This document shows positions 32,189 through 43,109 of a stretch of 64,000 nucleotides of DNA, in pieces (the first letter of the stretch is position 1; every line of letters starts with the position of its first letter). The stretch is from Dipteris shenzhenensis (taxonomy: Eukaryota > Polypodiophyta > Polypodiopsida > Gleicheniales), in the NCBI GenBank assembly GCA_047967505.1, contig CM106540.1. One strand, given 5' to 3'. The notes below the pieces were generated by a model, which saw nothing but the letters and a program-made list of their open reading frames with translations, was not told the DNA's origin and ran no database searches. The translations under genes and the position numbers were made by a program.

Positions 32189-34195
32189 CCGAATGCAAAG
32201 TGTGTTGATTTATTTGGCATTAGTTTATCTCTCAAACTGTCCACATCAGCACCCCTGTTTTTCTGGATCTCACGTATCTTTATTGTATCTTTATTGGTGG
32301 CCTCTCATGCCACCCTGGCCTCACGGAACACGAGGGGAGATGATGTTGGTAATATGGGCCACGTGGAGCTCATCCCCACCCGACCCTTCGCCCTTGCCCC
32401 CCGTCCCCGACAGAGAAACTCCATGTCATCAACACTTGACAAGCGCTCCGTGTCCTCTTCACAAAGACCCTACAAACTGTATACAAATCACGGCGGTTGC
32501 ACACTACCCAACGCCTGCCCAAGCAAGAAAATGCATGGATGGGGCTAGGTTACACACCAAAAGAAACTGAATATAAAAAAGTGCATGGTTATTACAACAA
32601 GGCCACTTGGCTTAGGTGGTATAAGCTGTTGGAATGTTGATTGGCTGGCAAGGCCCGGTGTCATACTTTGGCAAGGGGTGGAGGCCGCCCATAACAATGG
32701 GCACCCCCCCTTTTGTGCAACCCAATTGTGGCCCGACACATTGGCACCAAGCAGGGGGACATCCCTTTTGGATTTCAGGCAGGCACCAGTGTGTAAGTGC
32801 CCTCAACTTGTAACGTTTTCATTCTAAAGAATATTTTCTCCATTTTTGTAAAATCTGCAAATTTCAGGCAATCTCTTTATATTTCGTCTTCAAAATCTGC
32901 AAATTCTCCAGAAAACCTTCGAAGTTTTGAAACCCCAAGTTTTGTGATTTGTTGCGAAAAGTGTTTTCTCCAAACACTGTTGCATGTGTTCCGCATGAGT
33001 TGAGTAGAGCGAGGGGGGAAACGAACAATAAGAGATGGCGTACACAACCTAGTACTACCCACCCATGGGAGAGAAGAGGTGGGCAATGTGTGCTACTCTT
33101 GATTGATGGCACATGGAGTGTAGGGTTCAAATTCACTTTTATTATGAATGGGTGGGTGGTTGAGACTCCCCATCCTCATGGGCACCCCCTTTTCACATAT
33201 CAATGCAAAATCACACGCATGGTGGCCATGGGTGGTTGGTGTGTACACAACCTAAGATATATGAGAGCACATAATCTAAGATGTACGTGTGGGATTCAGG
33301 TGCACCTGCCGCATCATCGGGAGGCAAAATTCATCCCTAAATCAATGGGTTAGAAGATCCATCATAAGCTCTCCCGACCCACAAGGTCAATTATACTTAT
33401 GGGCCTTGCATCTCTAATGTGAGGCAATCTCACAATAAAGTAGGAAGGACAATCTATTAATGTGAGATAATATGAAACTTAGTCTTTTCCCTCCCTTTTT
33501 GTTAACCCTTTAGCATTGTAGCTTTATGGTCTTATCACTTTGGGAAGGCCCTACCAACAAGGATCATCCACCTTGTTCTTGATTCTTGTGAACATGCAAG
33601 TCATAGTCCTATCCAACTACAATAATAGAGTTTTGCAAATTGTCATTTTATATAGTCAAGCGAGTTGAGAGCCTTGCTTTATCTAGAGTCATGTCACTAC
33701 CAAACTTTTATTGTCTTAAGGAGAGTTTTAAAATGTTGCACACTTAGAGAGCCATGACACATCAGCTTTTATCCATTATTGAGACCACCATCCACTTAGG
33801 GTAACATCAAACTATTGCCCTTTGTTTGTAAGTTGGGAATTCTTAAATAAGCATTGAGTTCATGGGTTGTCATTTCTTGCATAAAGTTTAACAAATGGTC
33901 TTGTGTGATACTTCTTAATCTAGTATTTTCAAGGTGAGATAGTCGGCTTTGTTGAAGGAGGTGCACTTGTGAAGCTCGTTAGAGAGATGCAGTTGCTATG
34001 GCGCTTTGAGTTGTTGGGAGTCGGCTACAAGGGCAAGGGCTATGCTTTAGTGGTAGGGAGCCTCAATCATATGCCATGTGGAGAAGCTTGATCTACTCCT
34101 TCCAAAGCTCTTCATAGAATTGGCAATACACAACTAAACGTAGAAATATCTCAAAGTACTTAACAAAACCTCACAAAGAAATCTCAAATGGATTT

Positions 34196-34198
<3 letters not shown>
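32189..34198. other. Upstream flank of MTP11-like gene
   Basis: This should contain the promoter. The first 100 bases upstream show an A/T phrase (CCAAATAAATCAAC, minus strand) but no clean TATA box or polyadenylation site that I can trust. From 32.6 to 33.3 kb two related phrases (GGGTGG…GTGTACACAACCTA and its neighbours) suggest an old repeat. No protein domain is seen. Confidence 0.4.

Positions 34199-34252
<54 letters not shown>
34199..34252. repeat. (TC)27 microsatellite
   Basis: There are 27 uninterrupted TC units. The flank on the right (about 34400) contains CTCTCATACCATGTCA, a diverged copia primer-site phrase, but the element ends are unclear. Confidence 0.97.
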
Positions 34253-34255
<3 letters not shown>

Positions 34256-35276
34256 GGAATCTCTCAAATCCGAACTAAAATATCTTAAAGAAGATGGATG
34301 GAAATTTCTCTCGACAGAAGAGAATGAAAAGCGCTCACAATCACTCAAGAACTCTCAATCAATCTCTCACACTCTTGGATTACAATGCCTTGGTGGAAGG
34401 CAAGGATGCTCTCATACCATGTCAAAGCGAGAGATCAAGGAGGATCGAAGCACCATGAGAGAGACATAAGGTACCAAACACTCAATCTATAGCAATATGT
34501 GTAATCAACAATACATGATAGGCTTCTTATAACTTTAATACATTCTTATATCATACCTTAGCCTCTAATTATGTGCTCATGGCACCATATTTCTTGACAC
34601 ATCCTCTGCCCTCCAATCCCGTGCCCCTCTAATTTCCTCAAGGGAGGCACTTTGAGATGAAATGTGTGAGCAATAGGTTGTTAGATGCATAACACCACTT
34701 ATTTGAAAATTGAGAGGGTATAGTGGCCTTGCCTAGCTCCATAAAAGGTTCCTAGAGCATTTTCCAAAAGGGAGTTCCCCTTGCAAAGCTTTTAAAGAAG
34801 TTCGATTTTTCAAAGTCAAGTGAAGCACAAGTTAAGCTTCATACGAATCGGTTGTTATTTGACTAGGGTGCAAGGATGCATTTGGGAGGACCATGCAATC
34901 AAATAATGATGCTTCTATTCTAGCTCATACATATAGATTTTTTGGGGACCACATCACATTAGATTCCATACATGAGTTCCATGCCTTTGTGCAATAGCTA
35001 CCCTTGAATGGTCTGGTCTAGAATATGCCTAGGACATCCAAGGCTTCCCGTAGTCTACCAAGCATCAATTTTCACAAGATTAGAAAGGGGATCTATCAAA
35101 GAGACCATATTATCCCTATTGATATTAGCTTCATTAGAACATGGTGAATTCATATTTCTTAGAGACCCAAGATGGCATTTAGAATTTGCCATAGAATAGA
35201 CACCATCTCCCTTCCAAAGTGCCTTGTAGAAAAATGCATGGATGCAGAGAGAAGATGGCATGTTCATGCACAATGT
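34253..35276. other. No recognised gene
   Basis: This is A/T-rich sequence without recognisable domains. The open frames at 35008-35199 and 35055-35273 overlap on opposite strands and look like chance. Confidence 0.4.
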
Positions 35277-35640
35277 GAAATGGTATCAAAATTATATCTT
35301 AGAGGGATGCACATTGTATGAGTGACAATGTGTCTGTTTATTTACAAAAGCTACAACGTAGCATAGTGAACATTTGCTTACAGAGCCACCTTAATTTTAC
35401 AAGCAGACTAATAATGATACATGATTATAAGAGACACAGTGGCACTATCCATGAAATTTATATGGTCATGTGCAAAGTGCAATGATATCATATATGTTGT
35501 ATCAAATATGTCCTAGAGGGATCCTATTTGTATAAGTGAGAGAATGTTTTTGTTTCTTTGTAGAAGCTACAATGTAGCATAGTGATCATTCAATCACACA
35601 ATCGAACTAATAACAATACATGATTATAAGAGAAATAACA
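35277..35640. repeat. Diverged ~200-bp duplication
   Basis: The series TATC…TTAGAGGGAT…GAAGCTACAA(C/T)GTAGCATAGTGA…CATGATTATAAGAGA occurs from about 35290 to 35435 and again from about 35500 to 35635. The second unit is followed by two further copies of ACAATACATGATTATAAGA. The copies have diverged at many positions. Confidence 0.65.
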
Positions 35641-36062
35641 AAAATTGATTTGCATTATAAATTGAAACTAACAATACATGATTATAAGATAGCTAACAAA
35701 AATTGCTTTACATTATAAAGGTGGTAGTAAAATCTTTTATATTCTTTGATAAATTTAGCATAAACACTGTGCCATCTTTCTAAGGCACTCAAGCTATTGA
35801 ATTTCTTATATTGTTTAGTGATCTTTTTCACTTGGTCAACACTAGAGCATTTTATGAAACTCTAAAGTCCCACCAAGCCATGTGGCACATTCTAAGTCGT
35901 TAGATAACTGGCCTATTATTGGCTACTTTTACAACAGCACATATACTTATTTAGCAACGGGCCCATATACTTAGCAGCCAGCCAAGCATTCTAGTTTAAA
36001 AAGTATTAATACTACTCACCTTTTGAAAACAAAATATTAGTAGCTTCCCTTGTCCTTAAATA
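35641..36062. other. No recognised gene
   Basis: This is A/T-rich spacer between the duplication and the copia LTR. I see nothing in it. Confidence 0.4.
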
Positions 36063-36316
36063 TGTCACTAGGCTAGAATGCAAGGTTGACAAAATATGAA
36101 GGGGGGAGAGAAGAAGAGTGGAGATGAGGAGAGAGAGCATAGCTAGAGCACACACCACAAATGACTAACTGTACACTAGATTTAGTTGAAGATGTAGAAT
36201 ATATACAAACCCGTTTAGGGTTAGGGCTAGGGCATCTATACTTTCCTTTATAGCACTCTATATGTGTTAGTGCTATGCACATGTAATCACATGATGTTGA
36301 GCGTGGTCTCTCAACA
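36063..36316 (-). mobile_element. 3' LTR of copia remnant 2
   Basis: On the minus strand the LTR starts TGTTGAGAGACCACGC at 36316 and ends TAGTGACA at 36063, 254 bases with TG…CA ends. Just before it lies the purine-rich tract (ATCTTGAGGGAAAG) that primes plus-strand synthesis. The LTR contains two TTAGGG repeats next to CCCGTTTAGGG, resembling telomere sequence and the telo-box of plant promoters. The matching 5' LTR was not found. Confidence 0.75.
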
Positions 36317-37600
36317 CTTTCCCTCAAGATCAATATCATGAAGTAAGGCCTTCCCTCAAGATGATGATTCTAGGGAATCGAAGAAGGACTGAGCATTACA
36401 TTCCATCATACCCCTTTAATGGGAATGTCCTTCCTCTACATCAAACCAAGAGCTTTTCGGTTTTTCTCGAAAAGCTCTTTACCGAGTGGTTTGGTAAAGA
36501 TGTCTGCAACATTCTCTTTGCTATCACAATGCTGCAGGGTGATGTCACCAAGTAACACTCTTTCTCTGATGAAGTGCTCTCTGACATCAATGTGCTTTGT
36601 CTTGGAGTGATATACTGGATTCTTGGCCAATGCTTGAGCCGATTCATTATCACAATATATTGTTGTTGGCTTTGACTCATCAAAGTAATCTGTTTCTCAC
36701 AATAGTCTTTAGAGCCATATAGCCTCACATGCACCTGTATGAGTGCTCTATATTCTACTTCAGTCGAAGACAAAGAAACAGTTGGTTGTTTGTTTGACAA
36801 CCATGATATAGCACCTTAACCAAGGAAAAATGCATATCCTTGTGTCAATCTCCTAGTCTCATGATCTCCGGCATAGTCACTATCACAGTATCCATGCAAC
36901 CTTGGATTACTTCTTCTGTATTCTATCCCAAACTGTCTTGTACCTCTGATGTATCTCAAGACTCTTTTGGCTACATTCCAGTGAGACGGTTTTGGATTTG
37001 CTATAAGCTGTGCTAGTGAACTTACTGCATAACAAATATCTAGCCGTGTGATATTCAGATATATAAGAGATCCAATGAGCAATCTTTAGTAAGTTTCAAA
37101 CTCTATTCCATGGGAGTGGCTACAATCTTGCAATCTACCATATGAAACATCTTTAGGAGATTGTCAACATATTTGAGCTGACTCATACAGGTGCTGTCTG
37201 AATCTCTCGAGAACTCAATTCCAAGACAATAGTACATAAGTCTAAGATCTTTCATGTCAAACTCTACAGATAAGTCTTGTTTTAATTTCTTAATGAAGAT
37301 ATCCTTGCTTCCGGTCACAATCAGATCATCTATGTACAAAAGTGCAATAGTAATGTCTTCTCCTTGAACTTTGTAGTAGAGAGTATGATCTGCATTGGAT
37401 TTCATGTATCCCAGATCAGCGAAATACTTGTCAATTCTATTGTACCAACTTCTGGGTGCTTGCTTTAAGCCGTAGAGACTTTTCTTAAGATGGCAAACCT
37501 GATTCTCCTTTCCTGGTTCAACATAACCTGCTGGTTGTTGCATGTACACTTCCTCATCTAGATAACCATTGAGAAAAGCATTCTTGTCATCGAGCTGGTA
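36317..37600 (-). pseudogene. Copia remnant 2: RT and RNase H
   Basis: The minus strand reads, from 37600, VYMQQPAGYVEPGKENQVCH, SLYGLKQAPRSWYNRIDKYF, LLYIDDLIVTGSKDIF (the Y-I-D-D box) and VEFDMKDLRLMYYCLGIEF. It then gives SLIYLNITRLDICYAVSSL, RLHGYCDSDYAGD (RNase H), NKQPTVSLSSTEVEYRAL, NPVYHSKTKHIDVREHFIRE and VADIFTKPLGKELFE. It is broken by a stop near 37103 and frameshifts near 36810 and 36640. The RT start, integrase, protease and gag are missing. At about 37600 the sequence changes to a Gypsy fragment on the other strand. Confidence 0.92.
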
Positions 37601-37632
37601 TACATTCCATCTACTGAGTGTCTAGAACCAAA

Positions 37633-38215
37633 ATGCTCTAATTGGGCAGAGAAACTAAATGTAGCCTTATGTGCATATCAAACCACACCCAAGATCAGTA
37701 CAAGGAATACAACTTTCAATTGGTGTATGGCCTTGAAGCTGTGGTTGCACTGGAATTTGTAATACCAAGCCTATGCATAGCAGTATAGGAACACATGGGA
37801 GATCATGCATCCCTGAAAGAAAGGCTCTATCAATTAGAGAAGCATACAAAGACTAGATTAGTTGCCTACCATGCCATGACAACATAAAAACATAGAAGGA
37901 AGGCATGGTTTGACGAAAACCTTAAAACCAAAGACATGGTTTGACGAAAACCTTAAAACCACAAACATGAAGGAAGGCGACATGGTTTTGCTATACAATG
38001 CTAAATTTCACAAGGGCAAACTAAAATATCATGGTCAAGTTCCTTACAGGGTCAAAAAGATGAATCCCATCGGAGCTGTGCAATTGGAGACATTGGATGA
38101 AGTCCAATTCAACACAATCATAAACGATGGGAGCTGGCTAAAGCACTACTCATCAACACGCAAGCCATCCCCAACAATAATGAAGATTTGGGAACCCCAA
38201 GTCTTCAATAATTAG
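37633..38215 (+). pseudogene. Ty3/Gypsy integrase C-terminal fragment
   Basis: The plus strand shows NWAEKLNVALCAYQTTPK, QLVYGLEAVVALEFVIPSL, LYQLEKHTKTRLVAYHAM and WFDENLK. The open frame 37910-38215 then gives MKEGDMVLLYNAKFHKGKLK, VPYRVKKMN and GAVQLETLD…GSWLKHY, the integrase tail of plant Gypsy elements. Stops and one frameshift are present. The catalytic core is missing. It is joined to copia remnant 2 at about 37600, so one of the two was cut by insertion or deletion. Confidence 0.88.
37904..37965 (+). repeat. 31-bp tandem duplication in Gypsy fragment
   Basis: CATGGTTTGACGAAAACCTT begins at 37904 and at 37935; the unit is 31 bases. Because 31 is not a multiple of three it shifts the frame of the integrase remnant. 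Confidence 0.93.
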
Positions 38216-38221
38216 CTTTAG

Positions 38222-38330
38222 ATTGTTACACGTGCACTCACTAGCATATGCACATTTTTGCATATATAGTTTGCACTATATTGTTACACGCACACTCACT
38301 AGCATATGCACATTTTTGAAAATATAGGTA
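38222..38330 (+). repeat. 58-bp tandem duplication
   Basis: ATTGTTACACGTGCACTCAC begins at 38222 and its near copy at 38280. The shared unit continues with TAGCATATGCACATTTTTG and ends in ATATAG. Confidence 0.9.
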
Positions 38331-38579
38331 GACCTAATTAGTTTCAACCTAGGGCACAAAGGTGATGATTGAGTCTTAGTTTCCCTATGAAATCCCACAA
38401 ATAAGCATATAGTTACTAGATGATCCTCCATCAGGGGAGGTACAGTGACCACAGTCATCCTTGTGTTAGCACCCTAAGAGCTCCTGATGTTGCAATGGCA
38501 GAAACTATGGAGGGTAGCACGAAAGCAGTTGAGGAAAAGCGAATTCAGAGCCTGGGTGTGCCTGTTCAATAGGGCAGTA

Positions 38580-40366
38580 GGCCTGTGACTACCCCTATTC
38601 CCTCCTGCCCCCCTCCCCCATTGGACCCCTCTCCCTCTCCATGCCCTCCCCTCCTTCCAAGCTCCCCCTCCTCCCCCTTCCCCCTCCTCCCCCCCTTAAC
38701 ACTCCTACTATGGTCATCCTCACCACCCAACCCCCTCCCCTTGCCTCCCACCCTCCCTCCACCCCACCAACCTCCCCCTCCATAATAGCTTCTTCAACTT
38801 CCTCCCCCCCTCTCACTCTCCTATCAGACCTGCCCCCCAACTCCCCTGCCAGTAGGCAAGGCATGACTGCTTCCCCTCTGCTTCCTCGTCTCAGCGGCCT
38901 ATCCCCCTCCCTTCGCAGCCCTCCCATTCCGGGGGGGTTCAAAGGGAAGGGGCTCGTCCTCCCAATCAGCAGCTCCCATTCTTTAGCCTAGTCACCCTGT
39001 CCAGAGAGATTTTTGGAGATGAGGGCCTTGGAACTCCTTGGAGATCCCAGACTCTTACCCTCTACCATTAGAGTGATGCTCATGATCTTGCAGCCCCGGA
39101 AAGGGGGTTCGATCAACCTAGTGGGCTCCCAGACACATCCAATTGGGAGATTTGAGTTTGCCTCCATAAGGTTAGAGAAGTGTACCCCAGGGGTATTTGA
39201 TGCTATGATGGGGGATTAGATTTCATGCATGATGGAAGATTGGATGGGTCCACCAGGACTAGATCTTTGGCACGCTCATGGCGCTGAAGTGAACTTCCAG
39301 TTGAGCTTCACATGGGAGAAGCCCATTTAAGGTTTGGCAGTAGGGGTTATCAAATTGCGGCATGAGGCAAGGATTGATCCAGCACACTATTGACCACTCC
39401 AAAAGTGTGCTGAGATGTTCAGAGTGGATGTTTCTTTCATGTTGCAGTGGGCATGGAAGATTGGCATTGAGCCGATGTCCACCCTAGTACGCTGTCACAT
39501 GGACATGGACTACTCACCCTCCAAACCCCCTTCAAAGTCATTAAAGGCTATTTTTCTGGAACAAGCACCCACCCACAAGTGAGCCTTGTTACTTACTTCC
39601 CCATCCTCATGAGTTGGGCCATAGTGAATTGGAACGTGCACAGACTCCACGATCGTGTACATAGTCAGCCACAATATCTGATCCTTTCGCAGGAATTACA
39701 GAGGGCAGTGGTAGGGCGAGCAATGGACTTCCTTCGGATACAGAAGTGCATGTTCTCAGTATCATACATCAAACAGCGACACCACATTCCCAAAGATGCC
39801 TACACATGTGGTCTCCTGTCGTAGGATGGAGCAGAGGGGTCTACATCTCGGTCTCCCAAGCGGTGGCCCCAAAGGTCAATGAGCTTATCCCAGGGAGGGT
39901 AGTTTGGATGGGAGTTAGGATGGTGGGAGAGTCTAGGATTGGGATCCTAAATGTGTATGCCCCAGCATGCAGACAGCACAAGCCGACCTTTTGAAGGCAA
40001 CTGATAGAGTGTCTACCAGATGTTGACTCCTAGATCATTGGAGGAGACTTCAACAACCTAGAGTTTGGGGAGGACAAGTAGGGTGCTACCTCCTTTTCTG
40101 AGATGGTAGCAACAGAGTGGAGCACGGAGCAATTCATCTTCACAATCAGTGGTGGTGGCAGAGACCCATGGCAAGAGCCAGAGTTCAACATGATACTTGG
40201 TAGCCTCCTCTTCTTATTCAACTAGAGGAGACATGATGGATTGCTTGAGAGGCTAGTTTGCTTCTACGTTGGAGACTCAGCACTCCATAGACACGACCCT
40301 ACAGGGATTCTAGTAGGCACCATGATGTTAGACCACTCTCCAGCAGTATTCTACCTAGAGCAGCCT
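38580..40366 (+). mobile_element. LINE family B, copy A (5' half)
   Basis: The sequence matches, in reverse complement, 50.2-51.9 kb (copy B) over most of its length. It starts with a C-rich proline-coding region (38590-38990), continues through DVSFMLQWAWKIGIEPMSTL, and reaches an APE-type endonuclease with VYAPACRQH, IIGGDFNN and DHSPAVFYLE. Stops are frequent. It stops abruptly at 40366, within the segment after the endonuclease, and runs into the AAGCA-rich array. LINEs usually lose their 5' ends, so this 3' loss points to later rearrangement. Confidence 0.8.
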
Positions 40367-41555
40367 TGTGAGTCTGCCTGTAGAATGATGAGGTTTAGTA
40401 GGTACAAGCACATGCAAAGCACAGCCAAAGCACATGTAAAGCTCTGCCAAAGCACATGTAAAGCACTCTTCAAATATAAAGTAGTGGAGAAGCAGCCACA
40501 AATCAATGTTAAGGCACTTTCAAAGTAGTTACAAAGCACATACACAGAACTTGTAAATTTCATGCAAAGCACATTACAAGTAGAAAGCAGTGGAAAAGCA
40601 CTCATAAAGCAGTCAAGAAAAGGACAAGCAGTCTCATAAAGCACTGCCAAAGCAGTAACAAGCACATGTAAAGCACTGCCAAAGCAGTAATAAGCACATG
40701 CAAAGTAGTGCCAAAGCACTGACAAACAGTCAAAAAATCAAGTTGTCAAAAAGCAGTTTTAAAAAAGAAAGCAGAGCAAAGCAATCACTAAGCAATTCTC
40801 ACCATAATCTAAGAAGTCAAAAGCACATGCAAATAACATGCCAAACCACATATAGGGCTTTGCTAAAACACTACTAAACCAATCACAAAAGCAAGTAGTG
40901 ACAAAGCACCACTAAAGCATTATCATAGCACTAAAAAGCACATGTAAAGTACTCCTCCAATAGAAAGCAGTGGACAAGTAGCCACAAATCAATGTTAAAG
41001 CACTTTCAAAGCAATCACGAAGCACATACAAAGAACTTGTAAGTTTCATGCAAAGCACATTACAAGTAGAAAGCAGTGGAAAAGCACTCATCAATCAGTT
41101 AAGAAAACGACAAGTGCACTGCCAAAAGAGTCACAAAGCGTTGCTGAAGCACTAACAACCAGTCAAAAAATCAAGCTGTCAAAAAACGGTTTTTAAAAAG
41201 AAAGCAGTTGTAAAGTAGTCTCACTGAGCATGAATCTAATACCATAGAAGCTTCTAAAGTGAAAGGATAGCCCTAAAGCACTTCTAAAGTGATAGACATT
41301 GCTAGGCACATGTGAAAACACTTCTAACATCGCTAAAGCACATGCAAAGCACACTTTAAATTAGAAGTAGAAACTAGTCACAAACCATTCTTAAATCACT
41401 TACAAGAACAGCCATGAGTGACACGGCCATGCACGAGGACTAAGTGGCATTGAAAAAGCAGTCCAATTGAAGATCCACTTGAATGTGTGATTCCTTAACT
41501 TGGAGTCTACATGGCTCCAAGCAGTCACATAGCAGTGAGAATGCGACCTCAAATC
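40367..41555 (+). repeat. AAGCA-rich degenerate array with higher-order repeat
   Basis: About 1.2 kb is built from short words such as AAAGCACATG, AAAGCAGT and CAAAGCACT at irregular spacing. A longer unit is superimposed: CCACAAATCAATGTTAA occurs at 40496 and 40982, and CAAAAAATCAAG at 40731 and 41164, with matching flanks, so two higher-order units of about 430-490 bases can be followed. The reverse complement gives cysteine- and leucine-rich chance ORFs, not genes. Confidence 0.85.
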
Positions 41556-41569
41556 ACTTCATCATGGTA

Positions 41570-41725
41570 AAAACCAGTCTAGAAGCAGTACATTATGGCA
41601 AAAACTAGTCTAGAAGCAATTCATTATGGCAAAAACCAGTCTAGAAATAGTTCATCATGTCAAAAACTAGTCTAGAAGCAGTTCATCATGGCAAATACCA
41701 ATCTAGAAGCAGTTCATTATGACTC
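41570..41725 (+). repeat. 31-bp tandem array, five units
   Basis: TCTAGAAG occurs at 41579, 41610, 41641, 41672 and 41703, each exactly 31 bases apart. The unit reads roughly CAAAAACCAGTCTAGAAGCA then GTTCATCATGG. Units differ at a few positions. Confidence 0.95.
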
Positions 41726-42177
41726 AGACAAGAAATTATGGGGAGGCAAATCCAAACTTGAGGCTCCTCAAAAAGATGGACAGGGTGCTTCACATAGGTT
41801 TTTCCGCTTATCCTCTTTCTATAAACATCTTTCTTATTGGGGGACACCCGTGTTTCCTAAGTACAAAATGCAGACACAATATCTTGAACCTCCTGTGTAA
41901 TGCTGCTGCATCGTTGTTGTTGTTATCTTTGGCAAGAGGATAGCGATAACATTCCCTATTCTTTGATGGGCAAGCGAGATTTTGCAGAGTAGAAGTTTCT
42001 CCTGTGGACACCTAAAAGCTTGGAATCCTTTGCAATGCTGAAATCTTGGCATTCTTTCCCATCAGAATTCATCAACATCATCATAGTAGACCATTTGAAA
42101 ACTTCATCATGGCTTCGTGGTTATTTGACATGGATTAAGGTGTTGCGTATATTGGTTACGATTACTCCCTGCAACAA

Positions 42178-42360
42178 CTAAACTTTTTCGTTGGCATTGT
42201 GCAAATGCTTAATATTGGGATGAAACAAGGTTTGCATGAAGATATCCTTTTTGGTTTCTGAGTCCATTCCTCTTGTTTGTTCTTGAAAGAAGGAAACAAC
42301 CTCCTTTGCTATCTTTTGTCTCTTGTCCATGTCAGATACAAGATTTGCTTGATCTGCCAT
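42178..42360 (-). CDS. Possible small gene or first exon, unknown
   Basis: A 60-codon frame starts with ATGGC in reasonable Kozak context. It is charged and helix-like (MADQANLVSDMDKRQKIAKE, then VVSFFQEQTRGM, then FMQTLFHPNIKHLHNAN) and ends in TAG at 42178. Composition and lack of repeats set it apart from the arrays on both sides. Its upstream side on the minus strand has a (CT)n tract about 470 bases away, as is common in plant 5' leaders. I do not recognise the family. It could be a single small gene, a first exon with an unseen donor, or chance. Confidence 0.3.
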   Translation of the reverse strand: MADQANLVSDMDKRQKIAKEVVSFFQEQTRGMDSETKKDIFMQTLFHPNIKHLHNANEKV

Positions 42361-42826
42361 AGCTCACTTCACTCTTGCTTTCTATCGTTGCTTTCTTTTC
42401 TTTACAGCCTCGTACTCTCTGATAGTGCCTACCTCTTGAAGACAAATAAGCTAGACGCACTTGCAAAAAGTTGCATAAAGCATCGCCACCTGCCCTCATT
42501 TGCAATGTCATTTAAGAAATAGAAAAGCAACGTGTTTCCTGTAGAGGCACGTACCATTTTTCGATGGGAAATCTGAGTATGAACTTTGATGGTCCTGGGA
42601 TGCTCTAATTCAACAAGAGTGTTTGCAAAGATTTCGTCGGTTTGAAATGTTGCTACTCTATTTTGGTCTCAAGTTGATATGTTCCTCACTGCTGGTAGTG
42701 GAATTCGCAGACTCCACCTCACTCAGGATCTCACCTCTTTCAACATCTGTTTTAAGTGCTGCTACTCTGAGGTTGTTTCTGAGATATAGAGAGATAGAAT
42801 GCAAAGAAAGAACCAGGAGTGCCGAA

Positions 42827-42828
<2 letters not shown>

Positions 42829-42865
<37 letters not shown>
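42829..42865. repeat. (AG)n microsatellite
   Basis: This is a pure AG run of about 18 units. Confidence 0.97.
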
Positions 42866-42869
<4 letters not shown>

Positions 42870-43109
42870 AGGTTGCATATTCAAAGCGGGAGGTTTTAGA
42901 GAGAGAGGTTTCAGAAAGAGAAGCGGGACTAACAGTTATTACAGTGTCTTTGTTAGTTATGCATCATGGAAGTGGGACGTGGTTTTTATTTTTAAATTTA
43001 CACTCCGAAACAGTCTCACAATCACTTTGAAAGATGCTTTTATAAACAACAGCACTGAAAAAGCATTGTCCATGGACACTGCTTTTTAGTCTAGACAATC
43101 GTGCTACCA

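Noticed and set aside
34395-34605. Small LTR with primer site CTCTCATACCATGTCA
   Set aside because: The primer phrase is diverged and a convincing TG…CA LTR or partner could not be found.
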